Positions 1 to 8,449 are shown, numbered from the stretch's first letter. The stretch: 64,000 nt of DNA from Sphingopyxis sp. DBS4 (GCF_024628865.1 NZ_CP102384.1:3297001-3361000); one strand, 5' to 3'. Numbers and translations are program-made. The notes: generated from the letters alone by a model not told the origin.

Positions 1-2039
1 ACGGCAAGTCGCTCGCCTATCTCGAACGGCGAGCGGATCTCCAAAAGAATGAGACCGTCTCAATTCTTCATCTGTTTGACCTGCGCTCGCGCGCCTCGCG
101 CGAGATTCTGCGCGCGGCGAGCGCAGAGCAGCTCCGACCGTTGCCGAACGGCACGGGCTGGAGCCTACTGCTAGATCGGGGCGACGAGCTTCAGCTCTAT
201 GCGCTCGACGCCGAAGGGACGATCAAACCGCTGCTGGTGCGCGATGCGAAGGTTACCGTCGGCCAGACCGAAGGCGCGCTGTTCGCCGTGCGAAGCGGTG
301 CGCCGCGCCGGATCGGGATTTTATATCACGACTGGTCTCCCGACGGACAATGGCTTTGGTACGCCACGCTAAAGCCAAGTTCGGAACCGGCCAATGTTGC
401 CATCGACGACGCGGTGGTTAGCCAGCGCAATCGGCGTCGCGCGCCGGTCCGGGCGATCGTAGAACTGCGCATACGGTCGGCGACGGGCGAAGACTGGCTG
501 GTCGCATCGCGGCCATCGGGCGACCGGCTTGCTTTCTATTATGGCGGCCATGTCGAATGGACCGACGAAGGGCCGCGCTACCAGTTAGAGCAATCCGATG
601 CGGAGCGGGCCGACGGCATCGGGACCTTTTCCTGGAGCTTTGTCACCAACGCCAGCCGGCCCATTCAGGAAAGTTCGGGTTTTCCGGCGATCGGTCTGGT
701 GCGCGGCCCGAATGGCGGAACTCTTGCAAGCGAGGGTTTCGGCAGGACGCTTGCCCTCACGGAGACGCACACCGATGGCCGAAAAACTCACTATGGTCGC
801 CAGCCCTATTACATCGGCGACCCGCGTTCGGCAGGAAATTGGCTCTCGGGGGATGGGCTAAGCGCGCTGCTGGGGGTGCGAACGACCTCGCATCCACGGT
901 ACGGGTTGGTTTTGCTTACCGGTCGGCACGCAACGTCGCTGATCCGCCCCGGCAGCTTGACGGCCTGCGACTTTCGCGAGGATCTCGCGTGGGGCATTTG
1001 CGTCGAGGAAGGGCTGAACCAGGCGCCACGGTTCGTCCGTGTCGAACCGAAAGACGGGCGCGTGCAGGCCATCGCTCCGCTCTCCGCTGCTCATGATTCG
1101 ATCGCACCGTTGCGCGTCACGCCGCATCAATGGACAAACCGGCTCGGCTACCGATCGACCGGATTCATCGTCTGGCCTCGCAATTACCAGACAAGCAGTC
1201 GCTACCCGGCGATCATCATCACTCATGGCAGCGATGCGGACGAGCGCTTCGCGAACGTCGATCTGCAATGGAACTACCCCGCTCAGCTGTTCGCCGAGCG
1301 CGGATATGTCGTCATTCTCATGAACGACCCCTCGGCTCGGCAGCAGGCTGAGCTTTGGCACGCCTATATGATATGGTCGGGCGGCCCAGGCACACTCGGT
1401 CCCGAAAAGCTGCGCGAGCTGATCTGGATCAACGGCGTCTATAGTTTTGAAGACGCGATCGCCGAGTTGGCAAGCGAAGGCATTGTCGATCCCGACCGCA
1501 TTGGCATTGCCGGGTACAGTCGGGGATCGCAGATGGTGAATGTCGCGATGACCCAATCGGAGATGTTTCGCGCTGCTTCCAGCGGGGACGGGAATTATCT
1601 TGAACCCGCATCCTATTCAGATCCGAAAGACGGGTATCACGCCGTCTTCGGCGGCCCACCTTCAGGTCGTTACCTCGACGCCTATCGCCAGCTGTCGCCC
1701 TCGCTCCGTGCCGATAGGGCGTGTGCTCCGGTCCTTCAGCAAATGGCTTCTCCCTTTGCGGGAGCGATCGATTTCTACGCCGCGCTGCGCGAAGCAAAGG
1801 TTCCTGCGCAGATCAGTCTCTATCCTGGCGAGACCACCGCCACCGATGAGACCCATCTGTTTCACATCCCCTCCAATCGGCTGCGCGCGATGCAAGAGAA
1901 TCTGGCGTGGTTCGACTTCTGGCTTCGCGATCGGCGCGACCGGGATCTGGATGACAGAGGCGCATTCGACCGCTGGGCGAAAATGGCGGCGCAATGGAAA
2001 ACAAGGTGTGTGCAGACGCGAGGCGCCGAGCGGCGATAG
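1..2039 (+). CDS. Lasso peptide isopeptidase, S9 prolyl-oligopeptidase fold (5' end outside window)
   Basis: The frame is open from base 3, so the start and any signal peptide lie left of the window; about 678 residues are present. The C-terminal half is an alpha/beta-hydrolase of the S9 family: the nucleophile elbow GYSRGS places the catalytic Ser codon at 1518-1520, and the DETHLFHIP segment (about 1845-1871) carries the likely acid and His. The N-terminal half fits the beta-propeller of this family. In astexin-type clusters such an enzyme (AtxE/Atxe2 family) hydrolyses the isopeptide bond and linearises the lasso, probably after uptake through a TonB receptor. It converges on the cyclase gene with only two bases between the stop codons, which ties it to that cluster. 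A generic S9 peptidase is the alternative, but the context makes that less likely. Confidence 0.85.
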   Translation, partial: GKSLAYLERRADLQKNETVSILHLFDLRSRASREILRAASAEQLRPLPNGTGWSLLLDRGDELQLYALDAEGTIKPLLVRDAKVTVGQTEGALFAVRSGAPRRIGILYHDWSPDGQWLWYATLKPSSEPANVAIDDAVVSQRNRRRAPVRAIVELRIRSATGEDWLVASRPSGDRLAFYYGGHVEWTDEGPRYQLEQSDAERADGIGTFSWSFVTNASRPIQESSGFPAIGLVRGPNGGTLASEGFGRTLALTETHTDGRKTHYGRQPYYIGDPRSAGNWLSGDGLSALLGVRTTSHPRYGLVLLTGRHATSLIRPGSLTACDFREDLAWGICVEEGLNQAPRFVRVEPKDGRVQAIAPLSAAHDSIAPLRVTPHQWTNRLGYRSTGFIVWPRNYQTSSRYPAIIITHGSDADERFANVDLQWNYPAQLFAERGYVVILMNDPSARQQAELWHAYMIWSGGPGTLGPEKLRELIWINGVYSFEDAIAELASEGIVDPDRIGIAGYSRGSQMVNVAMTQSEMFRAASSGDGNYLEPASYSDPKDGYHAVFGGPPSGRYLDAYRQLSPSLRADRACAPVLQQMASPFAGAIDFYAALREAKVPAQISLYPGETTATDETHLFHIPSNRLRAMQENLAWFDFWLRDRRDRDLDDRGAFDRWAKMAAQWKTRCVQTRGAERR

Positions 2040-2041
2040 CC

Positions 2042-3763
2042 TTATGACGCGCGAACATCCGTCCACCAACGAACCCAGCTTTCCGCCGCGCAAAGTGCGA
2101 GGATGCGCTGCGCCTTTTCGAAGCCCGCCACCGTCGGCTGCGAGGCTCCTTCCAAGGTCCTGAGGTCGAGCAGACCGGCCCGCGCCAGCAGGCCAGTGCG
2201 CAGCAGGTCGCCGGCATGTTCCGCGTTCGCCTGGAATATGCGCTGCATGAAGCCGCCCGGCCCGCCCTTGGACGTGCGGCGCAATAATTGCACAGGGACG
2301 ATGGATTTGAATGCCGCCCGAGCGACGGCGCGATCCCTGCCGCCCTCGATCCACTGCCATGTCGGGATTGACAGGCATGTTTCGACGATTGGTTGCGACA
2401 GGAGCGGCGCGACATGCTGCGGATGGGAGCGGCGGGGATACAGCTCGATGCTGCGATGCGCGCGCGCCAGCAGCCTGACATGCGCCGCCTTGCCGGGCGG
2501 CGTGCCTTCGGGCGCTTCCATCCATGGATGGGGCGGCCTCGGCACATCCAGCTCGGCGATCGCGGCGGAAGAAAGCCCGGAAGTGTCGCGATGAAGTTTT
2601 ACGGGCCGGCTGCAGTCACGATAGCGATCCCAGGCGTGCCGCAAGATGGTCGCACCGCTGGCTCCCGTCAGATCGCTCAAATCGCGCAGGGTGTCGAAAA
2701 GCCCGTGACGCGGTCCCTGCGCCATGAAACGATCGACGAACGGCGAGGCGCTGCGGATCGCACAGAAGATATTGTCCCCGCCATTGCCCGAGAAGAAGGC
2801 ATCGATTTGATGCTCGCGGCGGAGCTCTTCATGAGCCGACGCGATTGCCTGCATGTAGAATGGCGCGTGCGGCCAAGGGTGGTGCGGCGCCACGGCGCGA
2901 TCAATCTCAACCTTGCCGAGGTCATAGTGGGCTTCAAGCAAGGGAACGCCAATCGCCTTGGCGAGAATGGAAGCATAGCGGCGCTCATCGCCAATCGCAT
3001 CGTCTTCGATCATCGTCAGGCAATGAAGCGCGGCGGCGCGGCGAGATGCGGCGCCGGCGACAATCGAGGAATCGAGGCCGCCAGATACGCCGGTCAATAT
3101 GGAATCAAAGCAGGACGCCCAGCTTTCGATACAGTCGAGCGCCACGGCGCGAAGCTTACGGGCGGCCACCTCGAACCGCTTGTGGGGGACCTGCGTCCAA
3201 TCCCACGGTGACCACCAGCTTTCCAGACGACGCGATCCCGAAGTAATGATCAGACATTCCCCTGGAAGCAGTACCTGGACACCTTCGAGGCAGGTTTCTC
3301 GGCTAGGCGCGCCTCCATTAGCCAGAAACCGCGCAACTGCCGGATAATCGACGCCGCCACGTCTGCCGAGATCGGCAGCGTCGCTCGACGCTGTGACGCC
3401 CGCCCCATCGGCGCGGTAATAGACGGGCAACAACCCGGACGGGTCGCGAAATATCGCGAGACCTCCACCGGGCCGCGCCAAGATGGACACATAGCCGCCC
3501 CAATAGTCGGACACGAGCGACCGGCCGCTAGACGCCGCCATTCTGGTTACCGCCGTTTCATGCAGATCCAACACGCGGCGGCTCATTTCGCCTCGCTCGA
3601 ACAGGTGGCCGATCAGATATCCATGCCCACCCAGGGCAAGCGGCTGTCGATCGCACCAGAGCCGAGCGCCTGGAAGCGATAAGGCGGGTGGGTCCGCTTC
3701 GCCATTGTCACGATCAGCCTGTCCCGACGCCTCGGAAATCTCGATGCGAAAGTACCCCGGCAT
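2042..3763 (-). CDS. Lasso peptide cyclase (asparagine synthetase-like, C protein)
   Basis: This 573-residue protein closes the macrolactam: the side-chain carboxylate of a ring Asp/Glu is adenylated and attacked by the core N-terminus. Residues about 1-180 form an amidotransferase-like domain, but the chain begins Met-Pro-Gly-Tyr and lacks the Cys that follows Met in true asparagine synthetases, as is usual in lasso cyclases. The ATP-pyrophosphatase loop SGGLDSS is at residues 227-233. The start was set at 3763, where the ATG shares one base with the TGA of the upstream B gene (TGATG); reading further upstream only enters the B coding region in another frame. It is the last gene of the precursor-B-C operon and ends two bases from the convergent isopeptidase. 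Confidence 0.9.
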   Translation of the reverse strand: MPGYFRIEISEASGQADRDNGEADPPALSLPGARLWCDRQPLALGGHGYLIGHLFERGEMSRRVLDLHETAVTRMAASSGRSLVSDYWGGYVSILARPGGGLAIFRDPSGLLPVYYRADGAGVTASSDAADLGRRGGVDYPAVARFLANGGAPSRETCLEGVQVLLPGECLIITSGSRRLESWWSPWDWTQVPHKRFEVAARKLRAVALDCIESWASCFDSILTGVSGGLDSSIVAGAASRRAAALHCLTMIEDDAIGDERRYASILAKAIGVPLLEAHYDLGKVEIDRAVAPHHPWPHAPFYMQAIASAHEELRREHQIDAFFSGNGGDNIFCAIRSASPFVDRFMAQGPRHGLFDTLRDLSDLTGASGATILRHAWDRYRDCSRPVKLHRDTSGLSSAAIAELDVPRPPHPWMEAPEGTPPGKAAHVRLLARAHRSIELYPRRSHPQHVAPLLSQPIVETCLSIPTWQWIEGGRDRAVARAAFKSIVPVQLLRRTSKGGPGGFMQRIFQANAEHAGDLLRTGLLARAGLLDLRTLEGASQPTVAGFEKAQRILALCAAESWVRWWTDVRAS

Positions 3764-4407
3764 CAGGCGACCAATATCGGTGTGTAGGGGGTCACCACAT
3801 CGAGCGGATCGGTCAATACCGCCGAGCCCAGCTGCACCCAGCAATGCGCGGCGAATGGCAAAGTTACGCCGATCACCAGCCGGGCCTCGCACCCCTTTCC
3901 GGCCAGCACACGGCGCATTGCAACGCCGCGGCTGAGGCATTCATCCATGCCGGAAAAATAGTGACGCGCTCGCTTAAACGCCGCGGCTACCTGGCGTGCA
4001 TCCGACCGTTGAACGTGCGGAGCTACTGGCACGCCGTGCAAAAGATTAGGCAGAATTTCCATTAGAGCGAGTTTCCGAACATGCCGCTGAGCTAGGGCCA
4101 GGACCCATACCGAACGGGCTGTCTCAACCGCCGAAGCCCTTTCGAGATTTGGCTCCTCGAGAACACTGCTGGTCGGAGCGATCCTTTCGGAACTAGATTG
4201 ATCGACCGGCGGCGCCAGATGGTGCAAGCCGCGTGCGGCAAGCCAATCATTGTCACCCTCCTCTTGCGCTCCGGCGACAATCCGGGAAAAGCGATCAGCC
4301 GCACTTTGCTCAAGCATGAAATAGCGATCGCGGGACAAGTCCAGAAAGACGAAGGTGCCGCCGACTCTGCACCAATGCGTGGCAGCTGAAGTGATGACAT
4401 TCATCAT
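3763..4407 (-). CDS. Lasso peptide leader protease with fused recognition domain (B protein)
   Basis: From the ATG at 4407 the protein is 214 residues; a second ATG lies at 4404, and neither has a strong Shine-Dalgarno. Residues about 10-80 (GGTFVFLDLSRDRYF and following) look like the PqqD-like RiPP recognition element that binds the leader. The C-terminal part is the transglutaminase-like cysteine protease that removes the leader: candidate triad Cys157 (DECLSRG), His188 (AAHCW) and Asp200 (TDPLD). Proteobacterial lasso clusters usually carry this fused form rather than separate B1 and B2 proteins. The frame stays open upstream to a TTG at 4467, but that would nearly abut the precursor stop and add residues outside the domain. 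Its stop overlaps the cyclase start by one base. Confidence 0.85.
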   Translation of the reverse strand: MMNVITSAATHWCRVGGTFVFLDLSRDRYFMLEQSAADRFSRIVAGAQEEGDNDWLAARGLHHLAPPVDQSSSERIAPTSSVLEEPNLERASAVETARSVWVLALAQRHVRKLALMEILPNLLHGVPVAPHVQRSDARQVAAAFKRARHYFSGMDECLSRGVAMRRVLAGKGCEARLVIGVTLPFAAHCWVQLGSAVLTDPLDVVTPYTPILVA

Positions 4408-4426
4408 GGAAGCGCGCGACGGAGCG

Positions 4427-4456
4427 GTGGCGTGCAGTGCGAGGACTGCACGCCAC
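4427..4456 (-). terminator. Perfect 12-bp hairpin between lasso A and B genes
   Basis: Bases 4427-4438 pair perfectly with 4445-4456 around a six-base loop (gcgagg). The hairpin lies in the 56-base gap between the precursor stop and the B start, with no U-run after it. Hairpins at this place are known in proteobacterial lasso operons, where they are thought to protect the precursor message or attenuate read-through so that more precursor than enzyme is made. That role is inferred here. Confidence 0.6.
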
Positions 4457-4463
4457 GCGTCAG

Positions 4464-4595
4464 TCAATCGTCGGCGCTGATGCCGCCGAGGATAAACTTG
4501 TCCCCGGGCTGTACGTCCTGCTGGCCCGACGGCAGCGCGCCGAGGGTTTCGTCCTGGGCGGCGCCGAGATCGATGATGTCGTCATGCGTTTTCAT
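4464..4595 (-). CDS. Lasso peptide precursor (A protein), 43 residues
   Basis: A short gene reading MKTHDDIIDLGAAQDETL (leader, residues 1-18) followed by a 25-residue core that begins GALPSGQQD and ends FILGGISADD. The leader has the proteobacterial lasso signature: an IDLGAA stretch and Thr17 at the penultimate position before cleavage. The core starts with Gly, and Asp is at core position 9, so a nine-residue Gly1-Asp9 macrolactam is predicted, with 16 residues left for loop and tail. AAGGAAC about eight bases upstream is a fair ribosome site. The ring start and C-terminal half resemble sphingopyxin-type cores as I remember them. It is the first gene of the operon with the B and C genes. 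Cleavage site and ring size are inferred from sequence. Confidence 0.85.
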   Translation of the reverse strand: MKTHDDIIDLGAAQDETLGALPSGQQDVQPGDKFILGGISADD

Positions 4596-5069
4596 GTCAC
4601 GTTCCTTTTCAAGGTTGCGACCAAGATGAGTCGCAGTTGAAAAGTATGCCTCGCGTCAGAGCGCTACTATTTAATAATCCAATTATTATTCTAGGCGTTG
4701 CATCGCGAAAAAGTGACCGAGCAAAGGAAACGCGCGTCTGGAGCACGTACCACCACCTTTAGCAATTGCCTGGACATACGTGGCGGAACCCGGTCACTCG
4801 CCCAGTTGACTGTACGGGCGCGCGCCTATTTCCAACAGATCGACCGCAATCAGCAACCAAAACTGCGACCGAAAATGGATCTAATTGGAGTATGCCGTCC
4901 AAAGCTGCGCCAGCGGGGTTGCGCGCTGCGATACCGGCGATCGCTAGATCGTCTGATCCTGTCCGGCGGTGCTAGCCTGAACTGATCCAATTTTCTGATG
5001 AGAGGCACCAGATTCTTACCCACGGCACGGTACTTGTCGCGACCTTGGAGAGGTTAACTGAGGGAGGAT

Positions 5070-5112
5070 ATGAGAGGCAACCTACAGGATTTGAACCGGT
5101 GACCTTCGCCAT
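5070..5112 (-). other. tRNA 3'-half-like remnant, possible attachment site
   Basis: On the minus strand this reads like a T-arm and 3' acceptor strand, with GGTTCAAATCC at its centre (T-loop TTCAAAT). Translating the stretch gives the VTGSNPVG string typical of frames that cross tRNA 3' ends. A matching 5' acceptor strand is not present upstream, so this is not a whole tRNA. Partial copies of tRNA 3' ends are what many tyrosine-recombinase islands leave at their boundary. No integrase is visible nearby. Confidence 0.4.
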
Positions 5113-5199
5113 CAGAGAGTCGTCAAGATTGGTCTTGGAAAGGTCCGATCGAAGAGCAGATTTGCGCGTGGCCACGAGGTTTTTTCGCTCCTGAAAACG

Positions 5200-5221
5200 G
5201 TGATTGCTGGGTGATTGCTGG
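5200..5221. repeat. Tandem 11-bp repeat
   Basis: gtgattgctgg occurs twice without a gap, at 5200-5210 and 5211-5221, in the AT-richer stretch next to the tRNA-like remnant. Its role is unknown; it may belong to the same old integration site. Confidence 0.5.
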
Positions 5222-5458
5222 CCAATTTTTGGAGGTCAAAATTCTGTTAAAAGTCATTCTATTTCAATAGCATGATTGACTTGTCACATGAAGTCTGGTA
5301 TTTCCGCTGGCGGCGCCGCTAGGGTCAGGACCCTAAGCGCACGGCCATATATATTTGTATATTCCTTGCGGTGCTCCAGTCCTGGCCGATCGCGATCCGG
5401 GCGCGTCGGCTTCAGGCGGAGGCGGCATCGTCCGGTGCCGCTCCAAACGGGACAAAGG

Positions 5459-6478
5459 CTATCGTTGCGCCGGCCGTCCCATCGAAATCCGCCACTGGCG
5501 CGGCGAAAGGCCGAACATCTGGCCGTGCCAGCGCGTATAGGCCCCGATCGAGCCATAGCCGAGCATTTCGGCGACGTCGGTGATCCGGGTGCGCGGATTG
5601 GCGAGATATTGAGTCGAAAGCTGCATTCGCGCGCGGTTGAGCAGTTCGCTGAAACTTGTCCCGTCGGCGTCCAGCATCCGCTGTAGGGTGCGCACCGTGG
5701 TCCCCATCGATTCGGCGCAATATTGGATCGTCGCCCGGCCGGAGGGCAACAGCAGCATGATCATCTGTTCGACCTCCTGCGACGCCGTGCGCATTGCGGG
5801 ACTCATCACCGACGAGATCAGGTCGCGCGCATGGCCCGCGAGCGCCGAATCGGCACGCGCCGCCGGCCGGTCGAGATCGGCCTCGGCAAGGACGAGGCCG
5901 TTGAACTCGCAATCGAACTCGATCGCGCAGCGAAACAGTCGCCGATAGACGGCCATGGCGGCAGCCGGCGGTCTTTCGTGCGCGAAACAGACCGATAGCG
6001 GTGCCCATGTATCGCCGAGAACGGTCGCGCAAACGCGCGTGAGGACACCGAGCGCCAGGTCGGACGACTGGCGATGCGGCTCGGGGCTGCTGAGCGCGAA
6101 ATGCTCGCGCAGCACGACCTCTTCGCCGAAGGCTTCGATCTGCAGGGCCAGCGTCGAATTGATCCGATTGCGAAATTCGGCGAGCGCCTGAAGCGCGAGG
6201 CGGAGCGTCGGCTGATGCGCGATCAGCAGGCTGGCGACGCCCAGATTGGCAAGCGCACGCTCCTCGGCCATGCGCAGCCCCAGCGTCGCGCAGCCGGTCA
6301 CCTCGGCGCTGCGCTCCAGCAGCCGCATCGTCGCGCGTGCCGAGATCAGTTGTTCGGGGTTCGCAAGCAATTCGGGCGACAGGCCGCACTCGCGCAGCAG
6401 CGGCCGCGGATCGGCGCCCAGCCCCCGCATCGTCGGAAAATAGCCGGTCAGCGCCGCGACGCGGACGAGTTCGGCCAC
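5459..6478 (-). CDS. AraC family transcriptional regulator
   Basis: A 339-residue regulator with an N-terminal AraC/OruR-type ligand-binding region (about residues 10-200) and a C-terminal pair of helix-turn-helix motifs (about 240-335, including ITDVAEMLGYGSIGAYTRWHGQMFGLSPRQWR). The GTG at 6478 was chosen as start because AGGAGG lies seven bases upstream; the ATG at 6511 has no such site and adds an unlikely Arg/Ser-rich stretch. It is divergent from the catabolic operon that begins at 6590. A motif in the shared gap recurs before the TonB receptor at 12006, so both are plausible targets. The inducer is unknown. Confidence 0.9.
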   Translation of the reverse strand: MAELVRVAALTGYFPTMRGLGADPRPLLRECGLSPELLANPEQLISARATMRLLERSAEVTGCATLGLRMAEERALANLGVASLLIAHQPTLRLALQALAEFRNRINSTLALQIEAFGEEVVLREHFALSSPEPHRQSSDLALGVLTRVCATVLGDTWAPLSVCFAHERPPAAAMAVYRRLFRCAIEFDCEFNGLVLAEADLDRPAARADSALAGHARDLISSVMSPAMRTASQEVEQMIMLLLPSGRATIQYCAESMGTTVRTLQRMLDADGTSFSELLNRARMQLSTQYLANPRTRITDVAEMLGYGSIGAYTRWHGQMFGLSPRQWRISMGRPAQR

Positions 6479-6525
6479 GCTATTTCCTCCTGATCGCGCC
6501 GCTTGGCGCATAATGCCAAAATTAT

Positions 6526-6541
6526 GTCACGAAATGTGAAA
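6526..6541. promoter_or_regulatory. Putative AraC operator, copy 1
   Basis: gtcacgaaatgtgaaa lies in the gap between the divergent AraC regulator and the quinone oxidoreductase-like gene. The same motif with two changes occurs at 11925-11940. Over a 39-base ungapped window (6503-6541 against 11902-11940) about 29 bases agree, which is high for unrelated intergenic DNA. Binding by the AraC protein is inferred. Confidence 0.55.
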
Positions 6542-6589
6542 AGCGCAAGCGCACTTTGTCCTAGTCCAGCCGAAACGGGAGAGTGAGAG

Positions 6590-7567
6590 ATGGCAAAAGC
6601 CGTTCGCTTTTATGAGGTTGGTGGCCCCGAAGTGCTTCGGGTCGAAGACGTCACGGTCGGCGAGCCCGGCCCGGGCGAAGTCCGCCTCCGCCATGCCGCG
6701 GTCGGCTGCAACTTCGCCGACACCTATTTCCGTTCGGGCTATTATCCCGCACCGCTCCCCGCCGGGATCGGGGTCGAGGGCGCCGGGACGATCGAGGCGG
6801 TCGGCGAAGGCGTCATCGGTTTCGCGCCGGGCGACCGCGTCGCCTATAACGGCAGCCCGCTCGGCGCCTATAGCGAGGCGCGCGTCATGCCCGCCGCGCC
6901 CTTGTTCAAGCTGCCTGAGGGCATCGCGATCGAGGATGCGGCGGCGTCGACGATGCGCGGCCTGTCGGCGACCTATTGGCTTGCCCGGACCAACCCGGCG
7001 ATGAAGGCGGGCGACACGATCCTGCTCCACGCCGCGGCCGGGGGCGTCGGCCTGCTCGCGGTGCAGCTTGCGAAGCTGATGGGGCTGCGCGTCATCGGCA
7101 CCGTGTCGAGCGAGGCGAAAGCCGAAAAAGCGCTCGCGCTCGGCTGCGACGAAATCATCTTCTATCGCCGCGAGGATGTCGCGGCGCGGGTCGGGGAGCT
7201 GACCGACGGCGAAGGCGTGACGACGGTGTTCGACAGCGTCGGCAAGGACACGTTCGAGGGGTCGCTGAAATCGCTCAAGCGGCGCGGCGTCCTCGTGGCC
7301 TGCGGTACGGCGTCGGGGCCCTTTCCGCCGATCGATGTCTTTCAGCTTCTGATGCAGGGGTCGGTCTATGTCACCCGCCCCGGCTTCGCCGACTATTATG
7401 CCGACCCCGCCGAACGCGCCGAGCTGTCGAGCCTGTGGTTCGGCCATCTCGCCGCGGGCCGCGTCAAGGTCGAGATCGGCCAGCGCTATGCGCTCGACGA
7501 CTGTGTCGCGGCGCACCGCGAGCTCGAGGCCGGGCAGACCATCGGCTCCTCCATCTTCATACTCTGA
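6590..7567 (+). CDS. Quinone oxidoreductase-like, zinc-free MDR family reductase
   Basis: This 325-residue protein has the GroES-like N-terminal domain (GVEGAGTIEAVGEGV, residues 61-75) and a Rossmann NADPH site AAAGGVG at 148-154. The catalytic- and structural-zinc cysteines of alcohol dehydrogenases are absent, which places it with the quinone oxidoreductase/crotonase-reductase branch. Members use NADPH to reduce quinones or activated double bonds. GAGAGTGAGAG precedes the ATG. It is the first gene of a tight operon that continues with the dioxygenase 12 bases later, so it probably reduces an intermediate of that pathway rather than acting as a general quinone reductase. Confidence 0.88.
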   Translation: MAKAVRFYEVGGPEVLRVEDVTVGEPGPGEVRLRHAAVGCNFADTYFRSGYYPAPLPAGIGVEGAGTIEAVGEGVIGFAPGDRVAYNGSPLGAYSEARVMPAAPLFKLPEGIAIEDAAASTMRGLSATYWLARTNPAMKAGDTILLHAAAGGVGLLAVQLAKLMGLRVIGTVSSEAKAEKALALGCDEIIFYRREDVAARVGELTDGEGVTTVFDSVGKDTFEGSLKSLKRRGVLVACGTASGPFPPIDVFQLLMQGSVYVTRPGFADYYADPAERAELSSLWFGHLAAGRVKVEIGQRYALDDCVAAHRELEAGQTIGSSIFIL

Positions 7568-7579
7568 GGGAGAGAGGCA

Positions 7580-8428
7580 ATGAAGATCGAGAAGCTCACC
7601 TGTCACATCGGCGCCGAGATCAGCGGCGTCGACCTCGCCGAGGCGGCGCAGAGCGACGATCTGTTCGGCGAAATCCGCGCCGCGCTGATCGAGCACAAGG
7701 TGCTGTTCCTGCGCGATCAGGATATCGCGCGCGCCGACCATGTCGCCTTCGCGAGCCGCTTCGGCACACTCGAGGATCATCCGGTGATCGGCAGCGATCC
7801 CGAGAATCCGGGACTCGTCCAGATCTACAAGGACGAAAACTCGCCGCCCGACTATTATGAGAATAGCTGGCATTGCGACGCGACGTGGCGCGATGCGCCG
7901 CCGCTCGGCGCAGTGCTGCGCTGCGTGACCTGCCCGCCGGTCGGCGGCGACACGATGTGGGCGAATATGGCGAAAGCCTATGCCGACCTCTCCGATCATG
8001 TGAAAGAGATCATCGCGCCCCTGAAGGCGCGCCACTCGATCGAAGCCAGCTTCGGCGCGCGGATGAGCGAGGAGCAGCGCCACGCGCTCAAGGCGCGCTT
8101 TCCCGATGCCGAGCATCCGGTCGTTCGCACCCATCCCGAAACGGGCGAGAAGATATTGTTCGTCAACGGCTTCACGACCCATTTCACCAATTTCCACACC
8201 GCCGACAATGTCCGCTACGGCCAGGATTATGCGCCGGGGGCGAGCCAGCTCCTGAGCTTTCTGATCGGACGCGCCGCGATCCCCGAATATCAGGTGCGCT
8301 GGCGCTGGCAGCCGAACAGCGTGGCGATCTGGGATAACCGGTCGACCCAGCATTACGCCGTGATGGATTACCCGCCGACGATCCGCCGCATGGAACGCGC
8401 CGGCATCGTCGGCGACCGCCCTTACTGA
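7580..8428 (+). CDS. TauD/TfdA family Fe(II)/2-oxoglutarate dioxygenase
   Basis: A 282-residue enzyme of normal family length. The iron-binding facial triad is visible as His98-X-Asp100 (SWHCDATW) and His258 (TQHYAVMDY), with Arg residues at 269-273 (RRMERAGIVGD) for 2-oxoglutarate. Family members hydroxylate a carbon next to a heteroatom and release, for example, sulfite from taurine or a phenol from aryloxyacetates. No nearby gene points to sulfonate or chlorophenoxy chemistry, so the substrate is open. GGGAGAGAGG precedes the ATG. It sits between the reductase and the beta-keto acid cleavage enzyme. Confidence 0.9.
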   Translation: MKIEKLTCHIGAEISGVDLAEAAQSDDLFGEIRAALIEHKVLFLRDQDIARADHVAFASRFGTLEDHPVIGSDPENPGLVQIYKDENSPPDYYENSWHCDATWRDAPPLGAVLRCVTCPPVGGDTMWANMAKAYADLSDHVKEIIAPLKARHSIEASFGARMSEEQRHALKARFPDAEHPVVRTHPETGEKILFVNGFTTHFTNFHTADNVRYGQDYAPGASQLLSFLIGRAAIPEYQVRWRWQPNSVAIWDNRSTQHYAVMDYPPTIRRMERAGIVGDRPY

Positions 8429-8449
8429 GATCGTTCAAGGAGAGAGAAG

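Larger units (their letters stand above)
4596..5458. other. Intergenic region, no convincing gene (about 860 bases)
   Basis: Between the lasso operon and the AraC gene I find no protein I can support. The part next to the precursor (4660-4695) is AT-rich and holds a perfect inverted repeat AATAAT-N6-ATTATT at 4673-4690, in the position expected for the lasso promoter or an operator. Open frames around 4698-4985 have no recognisable motif. 5070-5112 carries a tRNA 3'-end-like sequence and 5200-5221 a tandem 11-mer. Much of 5170-5300 is clearly poorer in GC than its surroundings. Confidence 0.5.

Noticed and set aside
4698..4985. 95-codon frame on the plus strand, considered as an IS or small-gene remnant
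   Set aside because: No ribosome site, no recognisable domain and no inverted ends; left as non-coding.
4972..5175. 67-codon frame on the minus strand
   Set aside because: Contains the VTGSNPVG string produced by translating tRNA-like 3' ends; not a protein.
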